Assembly: GCA_024195585.1 (NCBI GenBank)
Contig: SWBL01000011.1
Location: 1-64,000, forward strand
DNA length: 64,000 bases
Direction of reading: 5' to 3'
From: Aureobasidium sp. EXF-3400
Taxonomy: Eukaryota; Ascomycota; Dothideomycetes; Dothideales; Saccotheciaceae
Under the pieces are notes generated by a model. The model was not told the origin of the DNA. It worked only from the letters and a program-made list of their open reading frames with translations, and made no database searches. Below, in pieces: positions 44,715-56,728 of this stretch. Each line of letters starts with the position of its first letter. Within the stretch, counting starts at the first letter, position 1. Both the position numbers and the translations under genes were made by a program.

Positions 44715-45510
44715 ATGTCGACACAAGCGCCCGTGTCAACGGCCCCGCAGCAGCCACTTGCGGAACCGACCACGATCATACCCGAGTGGGACTCCAATGC
44801 CGTGCAGACACACAAAGTTGAAGTCACGACATCGCACTCAGGGCATCGTTCTGCTGCGAAGGCAGCAGTATTGCAGGAGAAATTCAATGCCGCTTTGCCT
44901 AAATCGCGGTCATATCTTGGCCTCAAGCGACGCACCTTCCTCATCGTTCTTGCCTGCACAGTTCTAGCATTATTGGCTCTCATCATTGGTCTAGCTGTTG
45001 GCTTGACTAGGCATTCAAAAGGGTAAATGGACCATCTGGCAAGATCTAATGGCAATCGCTGATGTTCCGTAGCGGTCAAAATCTACCATTGCCAACAGAT
45101 AGCGAACAGCATGCAGGAGACCTTACATACTATGGCACGGGTCTAGGCAGTTGTGGCGTCACTTCTTCTGATAGCGACATGATTGTTGCCGTATCTCACT
45201 ACGTTTTTGATGCGGCATCCAAAAGCTCCGATCCTAACCAGAATCCACTGTGTGGTCTGAAGCTTAGAGCATCGAGGTACGATGAACAGGTTGGAGAAAG
45301 AAGAAGTGTTGATCTGAAGGTCGTCGATCGATGTGAGTATTGCCATTGAAAGATGGGGCCAAGAAGCATCTGCTTATTGTGACTATAGGCGTTGGTTGCC
45401 AGGCTACAGACCTTGATGTGTCTCCAGCAGCTTTTGACAAACTTGCAGCCAGAGCTAGTGGTAGAGTTGATGTGACTTGGGCATGGCTGTCTCCTCAGGC
45501 CACCGCTTGA
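44715..45510 (+). CDS. Type II membrane protein with RlpA-like double-psi beta-barrel
   Basis: 229 residues from exons 44715-45022, 45073-45332 and 45389-45510; donors GTAAAT and GTGAGT, all junctions in frame. A 75-residue cytosolic N-terminus precedes one strong helix (FLIVLACTVLALLALIIGLAVG), then an extracellular domain beginning AGDLTYYGTGLGSCG. This is the RlpA/expansin-like double-psi barrel, with CVGCQATDLDVSPAAFDKLA and a final Trp motif (VTWAWL). Such barrels sit at the cell wall and may bind or loosen glycans. The membrane anchor distinguishes it from secreted cerato-platanin-like or expansin-like proteins. Specific activity unknown. Confidence 0.87.
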
Positions 45511-45646
45511 ATTTCTTTCAAGTCACCGCCGACATTCACGTTGGCGACGGCAATGATTTGCGAGAGACAGAGATTGATGAAGACATGATTGATTCGTAAC
45601 GCACATCGAGGTGCTTCTAGTTTTGCAGACCCAGCCTGCAATTCAT

Positions 45647-46302
45647 CTATGAGGAAACAAACTCCGCGATCAACTGAATATCGACACACTTGCGAGGCGT
45701 GCTTGCATTGAACCATCTGTACCAAACAGCGGTAGCTTTGCCCCACTCTAGAGCCTGGTCACAAGCTATTCAGAACATGATCAGCATTCAGTCCACCACA
45801 GAAAACGAAGCACCGAAAACTCACCATACCAAGACACCCTCTGAGATGCCCAATCGACAATCCCGGCCTCATTAACATAAACACCCTTAGTTCCCTGCTG
45901 GCCCGAGAAGATTTGCGCAATCGAAGCATTTGCATACGAAACTAAGGGATACAGCACGAAACCTTGAGGGTTCTCGTGTCCAAAGACCAGACTACTGTTG
46001 CTGGCATTCGTCGTGTCGGTCAGATGGCCCACGATAGCATCGCTCTTCGAGGGTCGCAGGGTTGCATAGTAGCCTGGCGGATAGGCATATTCGGCATACA
46101 TGTAACCCAGGGTGATAGAAGTGTCGTTTAGCTGTTGAGCACGGATGATGAAGTTGTCTGAGTCCAAAGACACAGGTGGTAGTGTTGTGTTTGTGGTTGT
46201 GGTGTTGGAAAGACCAGTGCTGTTGATCTGTCTGGGTAGCACCGCTGCGGTGACGACGCTGACGCTTAGAACCAGCGAGGTGAATGCTTTTGTGAAGTAC
46301 AT
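45647..46302 (-). CDS. Small secreted glycoprotein of a fungal uncharacterised family
   Basis: 198 residues, exons 46302-45825 and 45765-45647 (donor GTGAGT, acceptor AATAG). A signal peptide (MYFTKAFTSLVLSVSVVTA) with a likely KR-type processing site (LPRQ) is followed by a Thr/Asn-rich, heavily sequon-bearing stretch. A compact domain follows with NFIIRAQQL, VYVNEAGIVDWASQRVSWY and, across the splice, ACDQALEWGKATAVWYRW. It resembles fungal secreted proteins with a DUF7907-type fold, whose function I do not know. Two Cys residues after the splice (ACDQ and PRKCVD) could form a disulphide. Convergent with the RlpA-like gene, 136 bp apart. Confidence 0.78.
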
Positions 46303-47339
46303 GTTTACTGGATAGTGGTAATATGGTAGAGGGTAGAGAGTTGCAATAGAAGCAGTACAGCAGTAATGCGATCGAGGGCTCTTATATTCGGTAGAGCTTC
46401 AAAGAAAGAAAAATTGCAGAGAGACCGTGGCGTGGACACCGAGACTCAACAGTTCTTTGCTTGCTGTATGACGATCTTATGCGGGTGTCCGTTCACGCCT
46501 CTCGTAACAGGAATGGCCGGACCTGTTTGTGGCCCTGTCGATATGCAAGTGCTACATATGCCAAGCAAACATGCTTTTCGATACTCGTCTTTCGATTTTC
46601 TTTGCGTTCTATGTTGCAGAGTGCTTCTATGAAGGACTTAAGTGACAAATCCATCGTCAACTACTACCGAACCTGTCATGTATCAGCCTCGACACTACTG
46701 ATTCTGTATGTGATTGTCTTTTTTTTGTCTCACTGTGCAACGTCAGAGGTGCAAATATAGACTTTTGCAACGCTCCTTTCCGAGTCTCCTGTCGATCACT
46801 GCATGACGAGGTCCATAAACAAGCCGGATACTCCGTAATACGGCTGGAGACAACGAGCAGACTTGACGAGAAACTTCCTCCATTATTCCAGACATGTGAT
46901 GAAAGATACTCGTTGGGCCAAAAAGCAACATCGAAACAATGATTGGAGACAAGCACCAAATTTCCAGAGTTAACATGGCGGCTGGGGTGACCCTGCTCAA
47001 AATTATTCATACATTGAAACATGTGTATCTCGTCACATCAACAAGATCTTGTAATTATAGAGACAGCCTGGAGGCTGAAATTAGAAGTCATACTTGACCA
47101 ATGGAGGGCGACTGTATGAACAATGTTTGTATGGTGCAAATGACAGTGAAAGAGAATGCAGACCAGCGGCCGCTATGCTTCTTGAGAGTACAGAAACCAA
47201 CAGTAGCACCAAAACTCCTATGATGGCCCTTTGATGTCCATCCCCCACCTGTGTAAAACTCCAACCCGAAATATAGCACAGACCACAATGAAGATGTTGT
47301 TCGACAACAAAGCGGAGAACAAGAAGATAGTCGTATGCA
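46303..47339. other. Intergenic region
   Basis: 1 kb between same-strand genes (3' flank of cyk3, promoter of the secreted protein gene). No supported gene. Confidence 0.5.
46381..46388 (-). promoter_or_regulatory. TATA-like box of the small secreted protein gene
   Basis: AATATAAG on the coding strand, about 80 bp upstream of the ATG at 46302. Confidence 0.4.
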
Positions 47340-50300
47340 TCAAACACACTCCCACTCCGCAAAAACACACCACCTGGCACTCCGATCTGCCAACACTAGA
47401 CCTCTGTAAACACCCCTTTCTCCAACCTTGATAACAGTCTCCCACGTACTGCCCAATCCTTCTTCTTCCTCTTCTGCTCCTCTACCACTGCTACTGCCTC
47501 CGTACTCCTGTTTTCTCGTGAACCGAATGATCTTGCCTGAAGGAGACTGAATGGCCAATTTCGCAGGTTTCTGTTGTTTCTCGCTCAGGTTGGAGCTTTC
47601 GGAGATCATGCTGCCGGTGTGAGAAATCCCTGCGGAAGAAGATGCCATGGACATTGCAGAGGACGGGCGGGCGTACGGAGCAGGTGAGGTGGAGCGGAGG
47701 CCGAGTGCTGAGTTACTTCTTCCTCTGCTGGAGGCTGCGTTGTTCGAACCACCCCATGTGTCGGGCGAGAAGCGGGAGAGTGAAGATGGGTGTTGGCGTA
47801 CGCAGAAAACGAAAGTGTTATTGATGACCAAGCGGGCACACTGGGGTTGGGCGACATATAGGTCGTGGCGTTGGGCGTGAGGAGTAGGGTGGCGCGTAAG
47901 GAAACTATATGGCGGGTTCTGTCCAGTGTGGACGAGCGGTACTGCGAGGGCGAGGGCATGCGGGTTATCTTTGATGCTGTGCATGAGACCTCGTTTGCCG
48001 GCGTAGACTTTCAAGATGCCTTCGCCTTCATCACCAGGAAGAAGCGCTTTCACAACATAGCTCTTTCGACCAGAGATCCAAGTAGGCTGAGCGAGAGCAA
48101 TTTTTCTGGTCACATCACCTGATTCGAAGAGATCGCCGTCCATGTCACGAGCGAAAGCGCGGGCCTCTACCTCTGCAACAAGTTCCACATCTTCAGGGAC
48201 GGTGAGTTGGAGGTGTGCCATCTCTAGGTTTTCGAGATAGGCGATCGAAGTGTCATAGTTTGTCAGCTCGATGTGGTGACGGAAGTAAGGCGGACAGGCG
48301 CATGGCAATGAGATGAGGACCTCATGAGGGACAGGAGGAACAATATGCTGTTGCTCAGGTAGAAGAGGGATATGAGTGTAGCAAATTTCCATAGGTCGAG
48401 TGAGGAAGAACCAATGATCCGCGACCGTGTTGTTTGCTGAGCTGTACATGCTTCTTTTTGGGTTGGTAGGATTGGCCAGAGAGCAGTCCATGATACGCCA
48501 TTCACCATCAATGATAACGGCGTTCCAGAAGTGGTTCGCTCTTGCGATGCTTTCTAGATCAAGGCGTTCGCCAGGTCCTTTGAGGTAGCCACGGACAATC
48601 TCGGCATGTAGACCTACAGCAGAGCAAAGGTCGCGTACTAGTACGGCGATCTCCTCACTACAGCCACGCTTTGTCTGCAAGACACGTCTGGTATCAACCT
48701 GACCTTCGAAGTCTTCTTCCCAAGTAATCCGTTCGGCGACCCACGTGAAGATGGCACGGAGACGTTGAACATCGCTACGGTAGGGTCTGCAAAGATAGCC
48801 CTGTGCCAATGATGTTGGAGTGACCATCTGAGGAAGAGCTGAGATAAATCTCGTACCCTTGTCCACCAAACCAAGACTAGGAGCTGCAAAATCCGTCGGC
48901 TCTGTGATGGCCAATCCATCGAGACCTTCATCGCCCTCAGTTCGTTCCAGCAATTCCTCGACAGGATTGAGAACAAGAATGTCCATCATCTCGCAACGTT
49001 CGATGCGTTCGACTCTCTCATTTCTGCTCAGTGAGTTGGAACGGTTAACATCACGTCTGACCTGCATCCAGCCGTCGCCGCCTCCAAGACCCATGTCACG
49101 ATGTGCTGTCGACGTGAGTGTGGGTGGCGAAGAAGGCATACCACCAGAGATGGCCGTAACGCCATCAGGTATTATGCTCTTCCTGGGCGAACCTGCTCTG
49201 CTCGGAGGTCTGCCAGATGCAATCGTACTTCTCGCATTAGCTGCGCCAGTTTTTGCGGTCGTCTTTGCTGTGTCGATCATCTTTCTAAAGAAGCCACTCT
49301 TCTTAGCCTTAGGAGCTGAAAGGCCTCCAAGCACGCCAGCAGTCTCGAACGGATTAGTAGTCCAGTCGGCGACAGGTGTTGGGGCAGGCTGCGTGGCATG
49401 ACTCGAATGGAAGCTGATGCCAGTTTCTGGAGACTGAGGTCGTGATTGCATGGCTGTTTTAGGACGTTCTTCCTTATTACACTCTCCTTGTAGGTCGCCA
49501 TAGGATCTCGAACTCAGTGCGCTCAACGGCCGTCTTCCCTTTACACTCCCAGTCAAACCCCACTTGCGCCTAGCAAAGCTACCAGCACTAGTGGCGCTGA
49601 AGGCGCCTGCAGAGTGACCACTCATGATGCTGGTACTGGTGATTTGAGTGCTCGTAGTGCTGGCTGTCGAAGTGCTGTTAGTACCCGAAGAAGAGCTTGT
49701 TGCGTTGGTTCTGCTTGTCTGTGTCCTGCGAAGTTGCTGTCTGCTGGCGAGGTCGTAGACGGACTTTCGGGGACTGGGGCTTCTGGGCACTTGAGTGCTA
49801 AAACGAACACTGCCTGAACTGCTCTGACTGCCGGCCGTCGTAGGCCTGCTGTCATGTTGGGCGCCACTTCCAACAGTTTGAAGGTCGGCTCCAGTGGATT
49901 TCGTTCGTCTCAAACGACTTTCCATACGTGTAACGTATTCGTCCAAGGCAGGTGGACCATCTCTAGAAGGCGGCAAAGATGGAATTGAGTCTTGAGTCTC
50001 CTGTACATTTGCCAGTCGGTTCGGGCTTGCTTCCCTGCGGTACATGTCCATAGCAGACTTTGCTCTCGCTTGATGGGCAGATCGGGAACGTATCAGATCG
50101 AATGCGTCCGGTGACCAGATTCCATTAGGGCTTTCAGGACCAGGAGCAGGTGATGATCTTCCGGCAACACTGCTCATATCGTGTAAAGAAGACATCACAT
50201 CGGCCATAGCATCGCGCAAAGGGGAAGGAGTCATGCCAGAAGATTGACCGTCCCTCGAGTGGCCTCCAGGTGTAGTGTAGCCATTGTTTGGATCGGTCTC

Positions 50301-51552
50301 GTGGGAAGGGCGAGGAGAAACAGGCCTGCTCTGTTGATGAAGTATACGATGAGGTGGCGGTGCAGGAGGCGGAGGAGAAGATGCATCGTCCTGCGGGACC
50401 GGTGAAGGCTGCCTCGAGATGTGGTGTGTCGGTGGCGGCGCTGGTGAAGCTATCCTGAAATAGTCATAATCTTGTGGGGGTCTGTATGCTTGGTACTGGC
50501 CTGGTGCAGCCATAGGCGTAGGAGTAGGGGAAGGAGATGGCGAGTGATGAAATTGAGAAGGTGCAGGTGATGCGACGCGGTAAGGCGAATTACTCTGATG
50601 GAAGGGAGCTGGTGACATTGCTTGGTAGGGATTTGGTGAGGCAGCTCGGCTGTACAGATCGGCGTTTGTGTTAGGAGAAGCAGCGCGATACAGAGCGGCA
50701 TTAGGTGAGGCATGTCCACTATACATGGCGGAGGGATTGGGAGAAGTCGAGCGATACATGTCTTGAGGGTTTGGCGAGACGGGACGATACATGGCTGAAG
50801 GAGCAGGCGAGGTAGCTCTGTACATGGCAGAGGGCGCAGGCGAAGATGTCCTATACATGGTAGAAGGAGCTGGCGAAGTCGGGCGGTAGAAGGCCGAAGG
50901 TGCAGGCGAAACTGATCGGTGCAAGGTGGTGGGAGCTGGAGAGGAAGCTCTGTACATGTCTCCTGGCGAGGGCGGTCTGCTAGGGGAGCCACGCGGTAAC
51001 GGGGAAGGAAGGCGGAATGTCGACTCCTCTTTTAGTGGTGAAGATTGAGGCTTCTTGTCTGATCCAGGGGCCTTTGCCGTCTTCATACTTGAGTAGGGGC
51101 TGAACTTCTTCTTGACTGGTCTGTCCTCTGGTGTGCTGCCTCGCGAATTGCATCCATCATCACGGTATCCAAACTCTTTGTAGCCTTGGAAGGGCTTTCT
51201 GAAGACGCTCTTTGACTTTTGGGGCGCGGCGACGGTGGTGGGCGGCGAGACATTGCGGCGAATGGGAGCTGGTTGGAACTTCTCGTCGAGCACTTGGACG
51301 AAGTTGGATGGAAACAGGCCAACCATGCGCCGATCGCGCCTCAGACGACCCATCCACCACGAACCGTCTCCTGCATTCAGACACTCGATCAAGTCTCCCT
51401 CGATGAAGCCCAGGTCTTTCTTGGTCTGTAGAGATTGTCAGTCAGCTTCGGGCTCCTCAGTTGTCTTCGAGGTCGTTGCCCACCTCTCCGCCCCATGAGT
51501 AGACAGCCTTGCACCAGCAGGGAAACTTGGTCGGTATTGACTGGCCTGCCAT
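47340..51552 (-). CDS. cyk3: Cytokinesis protein Cyk3 (SH3 and transglutaminase-like)
   Basis: 1384-residue septation protein acting at the division site, where it promotes actomyosin-ring function and septum synthesis. Exons are 51552-51484 and 51425-47340 (donor GTGGGC, acceptor CTACAG; join YSWGGE-TKKDLGF). The SH3 domain occupies about residues 8-70 (DGSWWMGRLRRDRRMVGLFP). Residues about 160-290 are imperfect 10-11-residue repeats of the type MYR.SSPAPSA, followed by a long disordered Ser/Pro region. The transglutaminase-like domain lies near residues 900-1040, with RVLQTKRGCSEEIAVLV, NHFWNAVIIDGEWRIMDCSL and WFFLTRPMEICYTHIP, so Cys, His and Asp positions are present. The C-terminus GSTWETVIKVGERGVYRGLV is typical. 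Confidence 0.95.
50608..50957 (-). repeat. SPAPS-type tandem repeats within cyk3
   Basis: About eleven imperfect copies of a 30-33-bp unit encoding MYR.(T/S/A)SPAPS, with SPNPS variants towards the 3' side. It sits between the SH3 and the disordered region and probably forms a flexible, phosphorylatable Ser-Pro linker. Confidence 0.8.
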
Positions 51553-52521
51553 GTTGCGCGACAGGGTCGTTAGGCCAGGTTGTGTGTTGGTCCAGTCAAA
51601 AGGTCGCTTTGTTTACGCGGGCAATCCAGCAACCAGAAACGCGCTCCTCCAGAATAAATGAATGACTAGCCGAATCTCAGAAAGGCCCAAAGATAGGATG
51701 GAATTCTTCATGCGACCGCCTGGATGGCCTTGTGTTAAGTCGCCTGTCGCAGAGTGCGAGATTGGTGGTTGTCAAGGAAGTGTTGATTGTTTACGTCTGA
51801 AGCGCCAGCCGTCCGTCTGTGACACCACAGCCAACCAGCGCAACCCCGACATGTTGCAACCCGTGAAGCGTCGGATCTGCCCCATCAAAATGGGAAAGAC
51901 TCCATAATTCTCAGCTCAACTCGGACACGTACCCATCAACATGGCTGCTATCCTTGTATACACGTCCCTTGCGACTCGGGTTTTCTGTTTATACTTTCTC
52001 GTGTCCCTCCCCCCGCTCGCTGCCACAACAAAGCATGCCCTTGCTGCAGGAGATCCAGCCTCCGATCATCAGATAAGCTCGAGTCGCAACCACGGTCCTC
52101 GCGTGAACCCCATCCTCGTGCACAAGGTTTTGCTCCACATGCGAAAGCATTGGCAATACCCACAAGACTACTGCACCTGCCCTGGCTGAACTTTTCCTTG
52201 CTGCATCCCATCGCCAGCCACTTACTTACTCGGTCTCCCTGCACTTGTTTCTCCTGCCGTTGCCCTGCACCAGCAGATCCCTCACCTTTTCTTCAAGTCC
52301 CACAAGCACTTTGCAAATCATGCGAACCATGTTTCATCAATGCTTCTTCCTCAATTGGGAGAGCCTGCTTCTTTTGTACACGTCGACCGCATCCTCCTGG
52401 TATCATATCTAGTTAGACTTCGTGGATCCCCCAACTCCGTTGTTGTTGTGCCTAGTGTGACCCGCCCTACGCCGCTATGCATTCACCAAAAAAATGACGC
52501 GCTAATCCTCTCGCACTTTTC
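51553..52521. other. Intergenic region
   Basis: Upstream of cyk3 and downstream of taf6, same strand. A plus-strand frame at 51941 with a hydrophobic start was rejected. Pyrimidine-rich around 52000-52420. Confidence 0.45.
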
Positions 52522-53923
52522 CTACACCGCCATGTCTTTGTCAAGCACGACCGAAGCCAGCCCTGCTCTTCCGCTCTCGTATACCCGTGCACCAAGTACT
52601 TCGCCGATGGCTTCTGTCAAGCGCTCCTTCAGCTCTGCACCTTCGGGGTGTCCGTTGGTCATGTTTGCCGAGTGCTGCTCCAGAAGCTCCAATGATCGAA
52701 GCAGCACCACTGCAACCCTTTCTGCCTGATCTTTCTTGTGCTCATCTGCCAGACCTTGCTTGAGCACCTGGTCGTAAGCTTTGAGGTTTGGAAGAATCAG
52801 TGTTCGTACACCTGCTGCTCCAGAGATGCCTCGCAGGCCAAGAATAGCTCCGTAGTGCGTGCCAAAAGGTTTGTGCGAGTCGAGGAAGTCCTTGAGACAC
52901 GAACGCGCGATACGAGGCTTGAGCGTGCCTGATGTTTGGCCATATTGCTTAGCGATCGCCGACAGCAGCGAAGCGGAAAAGTCGCGAAGTGCAAAGTGTG
53001 CTTCGGGTCCATCGGCGGATGTTGACCCCAGATGCTTTCCGATCAAGCATGTAAGAACCGGTGGAATCAGCGAAGCAACATATGGAGCAATGTATAGACT
53101 GGGATTCTCCAGCAGGGCCGCCAACAACTGCATCATCTGCCTGAGAACGAACAAGCTCTTCAGGTTGTGTGTAACTTTGTCTGCGACGAATTGAACAAAG
53201 TACGGCACTAGCTGATGAAGACCAGGATCAGTGCGCAAGCTGGCAAAAGCCGATATGCGGAACTCCTCGTTGGTTTCGTCCAGGATAGCGCTGCAAATGC
53301 GCTCGAAGTATAGTTGTAGTTCTTTCGAGATAACGTGTTTGACCAAAGGCTTGACGGCGACATTGTCGTTTCCACCAATGGCGGCCAGATTCGGATTTGC
53401 GCCCGGGCCCTTAGGGAGAAGCTCTTGATGTCTCTGATCGGCAGAGGTAGGATTCTGAGGGATTGAGGGCTGGACTCCTTCTACAGCGAGCCAGTGTGCT
53501 ACACGCAGTGTCAGTTAAGATCAATTGCGGAACACAGATTGACAGACCTGTTAGAGAAATTTCGCGAGGCACTTTCGGTAACGGAGCGTTGATGAACTTC
53601 TCAAAGTCGATCTCTTCATCCTCAACGTAATACAGCGGTTGTCCAGGGCCTATCGATGCCTCACCAAAGCGCAGAGGTCTCGTAGCTTCGTAACCATAGA
53701 GAGGCTCAACATCAAGCAGACGCAAGGCCTGTGAGATGTCCTGTGTGCTCAAAGTGGTTCTCTTGGCATTGCGCATAAACTTGAGGGCTTCTTCCAGGAT
53801 CTGACTGACGCGGTATTCAACATCCTGAGCGAGCTGGGTAACGACGTCGTGGTTGAGAGCACCAACGCCAACAGACTCGGCGACGTCGGTGATGTTGTCT
53901 GGATTCCAGACTGGGTTGGACAT
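52522..53923 (-). CDS. taf6: TFIID/SAGA subunit TAF6
   Basis: Histone-fold subunit shared by TFIID and SAGA, 450 residues. Exons are 53923-53548 and 53498-52522; the donor is GTCTGT, the acceptor TGTAG, and the join gives [15 protein letters not shown]. Residues 1-70 form the H4-like histone fold that pairs with TAF9 ([50 protein letters not shown]). The second exon carries the HEAT-repeat C-terminal domain ([53 protein letters not shown]). The start at 53923 fits the usual MSxWxPxxI beginning; an ATG at 53950 would add nine residues. Confidence 0.94.
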
Positions 53924-55278
53924 CGCGGAAAGGGCGGCAGCAAGATGCAAGCAGAAGACCAGGCCACGTGTGATGAGAACCTTTCAGGGGTGCTTCGGTT
54001 CTGATCGACTAGAGAGTGAAGTGGATTCTTGGTAGTATGTTCGTTTGCGCGTGGTGTCCTGGTCGAGGCCGTGATGAAGTGCAGCAAACACGACAGTGGC
54101 TTCGTACGCCCGTAGGTAGGTGTGAGAATTAATCTCGCTTGAGTTGTGATAGAGGGCACAAGAAGCACCGATACTGATAGTGATGGGTTAGTGAGGTCGA
54201 CTAGCAGCACGAGTGGAGTAGATGGTGTCAAAGTGCTCAGTTCCAGCCCGCATCAGGATCGCGACTCGGAAGACGCAGCTCCAGGACAGCGGCCTTTCCC
54301 GCGCTTCGCGACACCAAGCTTTCCACTCCTGCCCTTCTTTTGCTAGACTGCTGTCGGTTGCACTTTCCTTCCTTCTCTTGTTTCACTCGAGCTCTCTAGC
54401 CCGCGTCTTTGCTTCTCTCCCGTCAAGCTCCATCATGGTCCTTGATCCGCCCAGTCAACCGATCCTTTTGGTCGAGCCTTAATTGCACTGACACAAGGCG
54501 TGTTTGCGTGCCGTCCGCAATTGCGCTATCGAACACGCCATTTGGTGTCTGTCAATCTGATGCTCATGTCATATTGTAACTCAATGTCCATTAATTGTCA
54601 TCATCAACGAGCAGTGATCTGACTGCTGTCCGGTAATCTCTCACTCCAAGTAAGTGAGCAGGCGCCCGCTTTTACAATATTGTAGCTCTGTAGCGTGGAG
54701 ATCCGGCGGGCACACCTGCTTAGGCGAGAGACACTTGTGCAGACTATTTGTCGATGCAGCTGCATGGCCCTACACCCACGTTGTATCCCTGACAGAGTCA
54801 GCAGTAGTAATGAGCTTTGTCCATCCCGTTGGGGTCGCGCCTAAGAGCATGTGGTCAGGACTCGACCGACTGCCCCTCAAGTTTGAGTAGTCAGCCGTCC
54901 CGCGCGCAATGAACAAGTCTCCGTATGACGTTCCCAAAGACCCTTTCGCTATGCTTGAGTTCAGCCGCTTGAGCACCGGCGGGAGGGATTCTGGTGGCAT
55001 TCAGAACGCTAATGGTCTTTACTGCGACCATGGCATCCACAATTGCGCTTCTGCCACACCTGCATGACCGACCCTCTGTCCCGGGCGTATTCTTGTCTGC
55101 CAATCTTTGATTGCCAATCCACTGTAAGACTAGAACATTGCGACCATCCACTTGACGTCAATGCTTTCTTTCTTCTGAGGCATTGACTGAGGACTCCTGA
55201 GGACAATAAATACCCCGTCAGCATCCTCTACAATCACAAGTCTGTTCATCGTCTCTTTCCCTTCAATTCCTGTTCACC
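53924..55278. other. Divergent intergenic region
   Basis: 1.35 kb between taf6 and the secreted hydrolase. The last 80 bp contain a TATA-like box and a CT-rich leader for the hydrolase. No other feature supported. Confidence 0.5.
55205..55212 (+). promoter_or_regulatory. TATA-like box of the secreted hydrolase gene
   Basis: AATAAATA about 70 bp upstream of the ATG at 55279, in an otherwise GC-balanced promoter. Confidence 0.4.
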
Positions 55279-56728
55279 ATGTCTTCCATCGCCCTTCTAG
55301 CCCTCTTAGGTACTGTGGCTTCTGCAGCCAAAGTCTGCACCAATGTGACTGTTCCAGTCTACATCAACGCAAGACAGGCCGTCTTCGACGTCCCCACCTT
55401 GGAATCAAACCTTGATGCAGTCAAGTTCTCTCTTGACTTCACCAACATTGGCATGAACTACACCGATGTTGTCACTACCGGATTTGCGACCGTCACTGGA
55501 AGCTACAATATCAGCGCCAAATACTGCATGCCTGAAGGTGACAACAGTGCCAATCCTGTCGTCCAGGTCTTGACCCATGGTATTGGCTTCGACAAGAGCT
55601 ACTGGGACTTGTCCTACAACAATTACAACTACTCCTACATCGATGTTGCCGTTGCTGCTGGCTACCACACTGTGTCTATCGACAGATTCGGAATTGGCAA
55701 CTCTTCTCACGCTGATCCTCTCAACATCGTTCAGGCCCCTGCTGAGGTTTCTGCTCTATATGAGATTACCTCCATGCTCCGCAATGGTACTTTCCCTCAG
55801 GTCAGCCAAAAGTTCGGCAAGGTTGTACACGGTAAGTGACCCTAGACTGAATCTTGTTATGGAACTGATATTCTTCAGTCGGACACTCTTTCGGTTCTCT
55901 CCAGAGTTACCTCTTGACAGCTCTCTACCCCGGTTCCTCTGACGGTGTTGCCCTCACCGGTTTCTCCATGAACGCAACCTGGCTTGCTCAAACTCTTGCT
56001 GACTGGAACCTGCACCTCGCTCGTCTCAACCAGCCCCTTCGCTTCGGCAATCAATCTGTCTCACGCACCAAGACTAACACCGCCTGGCTCGGTCAGAGTG
56101 TCATCTCGATCCTTCAGTCTGCTCTCAGCGCTGTTGGTATCGACCTCTCGAGCTCTGATATCTGGCAGGAAATCGCTACCACTGAAGTTGGTGATATCAT
56201 CAATGGCTGGAATGCTACTGTCGCTCCTGTTGCACAGAACCTGCCTACCGGATATCTCACCTGGAGCGATTTGACAAGCAACATCTTCGCCTTCTTGTAT
56301 CCCGGCTACTTTGATGTTGGCGCCGCTGTCTACGCTGAGAGCACTAAGCAACCTGTCACTCTTGGAGAAGTCTTCACTCTTGGCAATGGTGCTCCTGCTA
56401 GCTCTCCACTCACTGGCCCTGCTCTCGTCTTGACCGGCCGTCAGGATACGATCTATTGCGGAGGCGATTGTCTCGCTACTGGCGGTGCCGCTGCTAGCAT
56501 TCCCGCTGGAGTCGGGGCAGCATTCCCCAACGCCAGCAAATTTGAGGCCTACATTCACCCAAACACTGGCCACGGCATTAACTTCCACTACAATGGTAAG
56601 TCGTCTTAGATGCGCGAACGTTAAAATGCGCGGGGTGTCAAGATGCTAACGTCTTTCCTGTTTCAGCCACTGGTGCCTACAATGTCATCCAAAACTTCTT
56701 TGCTTCCAACGGTCTCCAGAGCTCATAG
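55279..56728 (+). CDS. Secreted alpha/beta hydrolase
   Basis: 443 residues from exons 55279-55831, 55879-56595 and 56667-56728; donors GTAAGT in both introns and a GCTAAC branch in the second. The signal peptide is MSSIALLALLGTVASAA. The fold shows the oxyanion strand VLTHGIGFDKSYWDLSY, the nucleophile elbow GHSFGS (first residues of the second exon), an acid candidate in LTGRQDTIYCGGDC and the catalytic His in NTGHGIN, followed by ATGAYNVIQNFFASNGL. Many N-glycosylation sites. It belongs to a widespread fungal family of secreted hydrolases without a fixed substrate; esterase or lipase activity is likely. Confidence 0.9.

Noticed and set aside
51941..52189. Possible small secreted protein (82 codons, hydrophobic start)
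   Set aside because: Only the first 27 residues look like a signal peptide; the rest has no pattern, few cysteines and no splice or promoter support.
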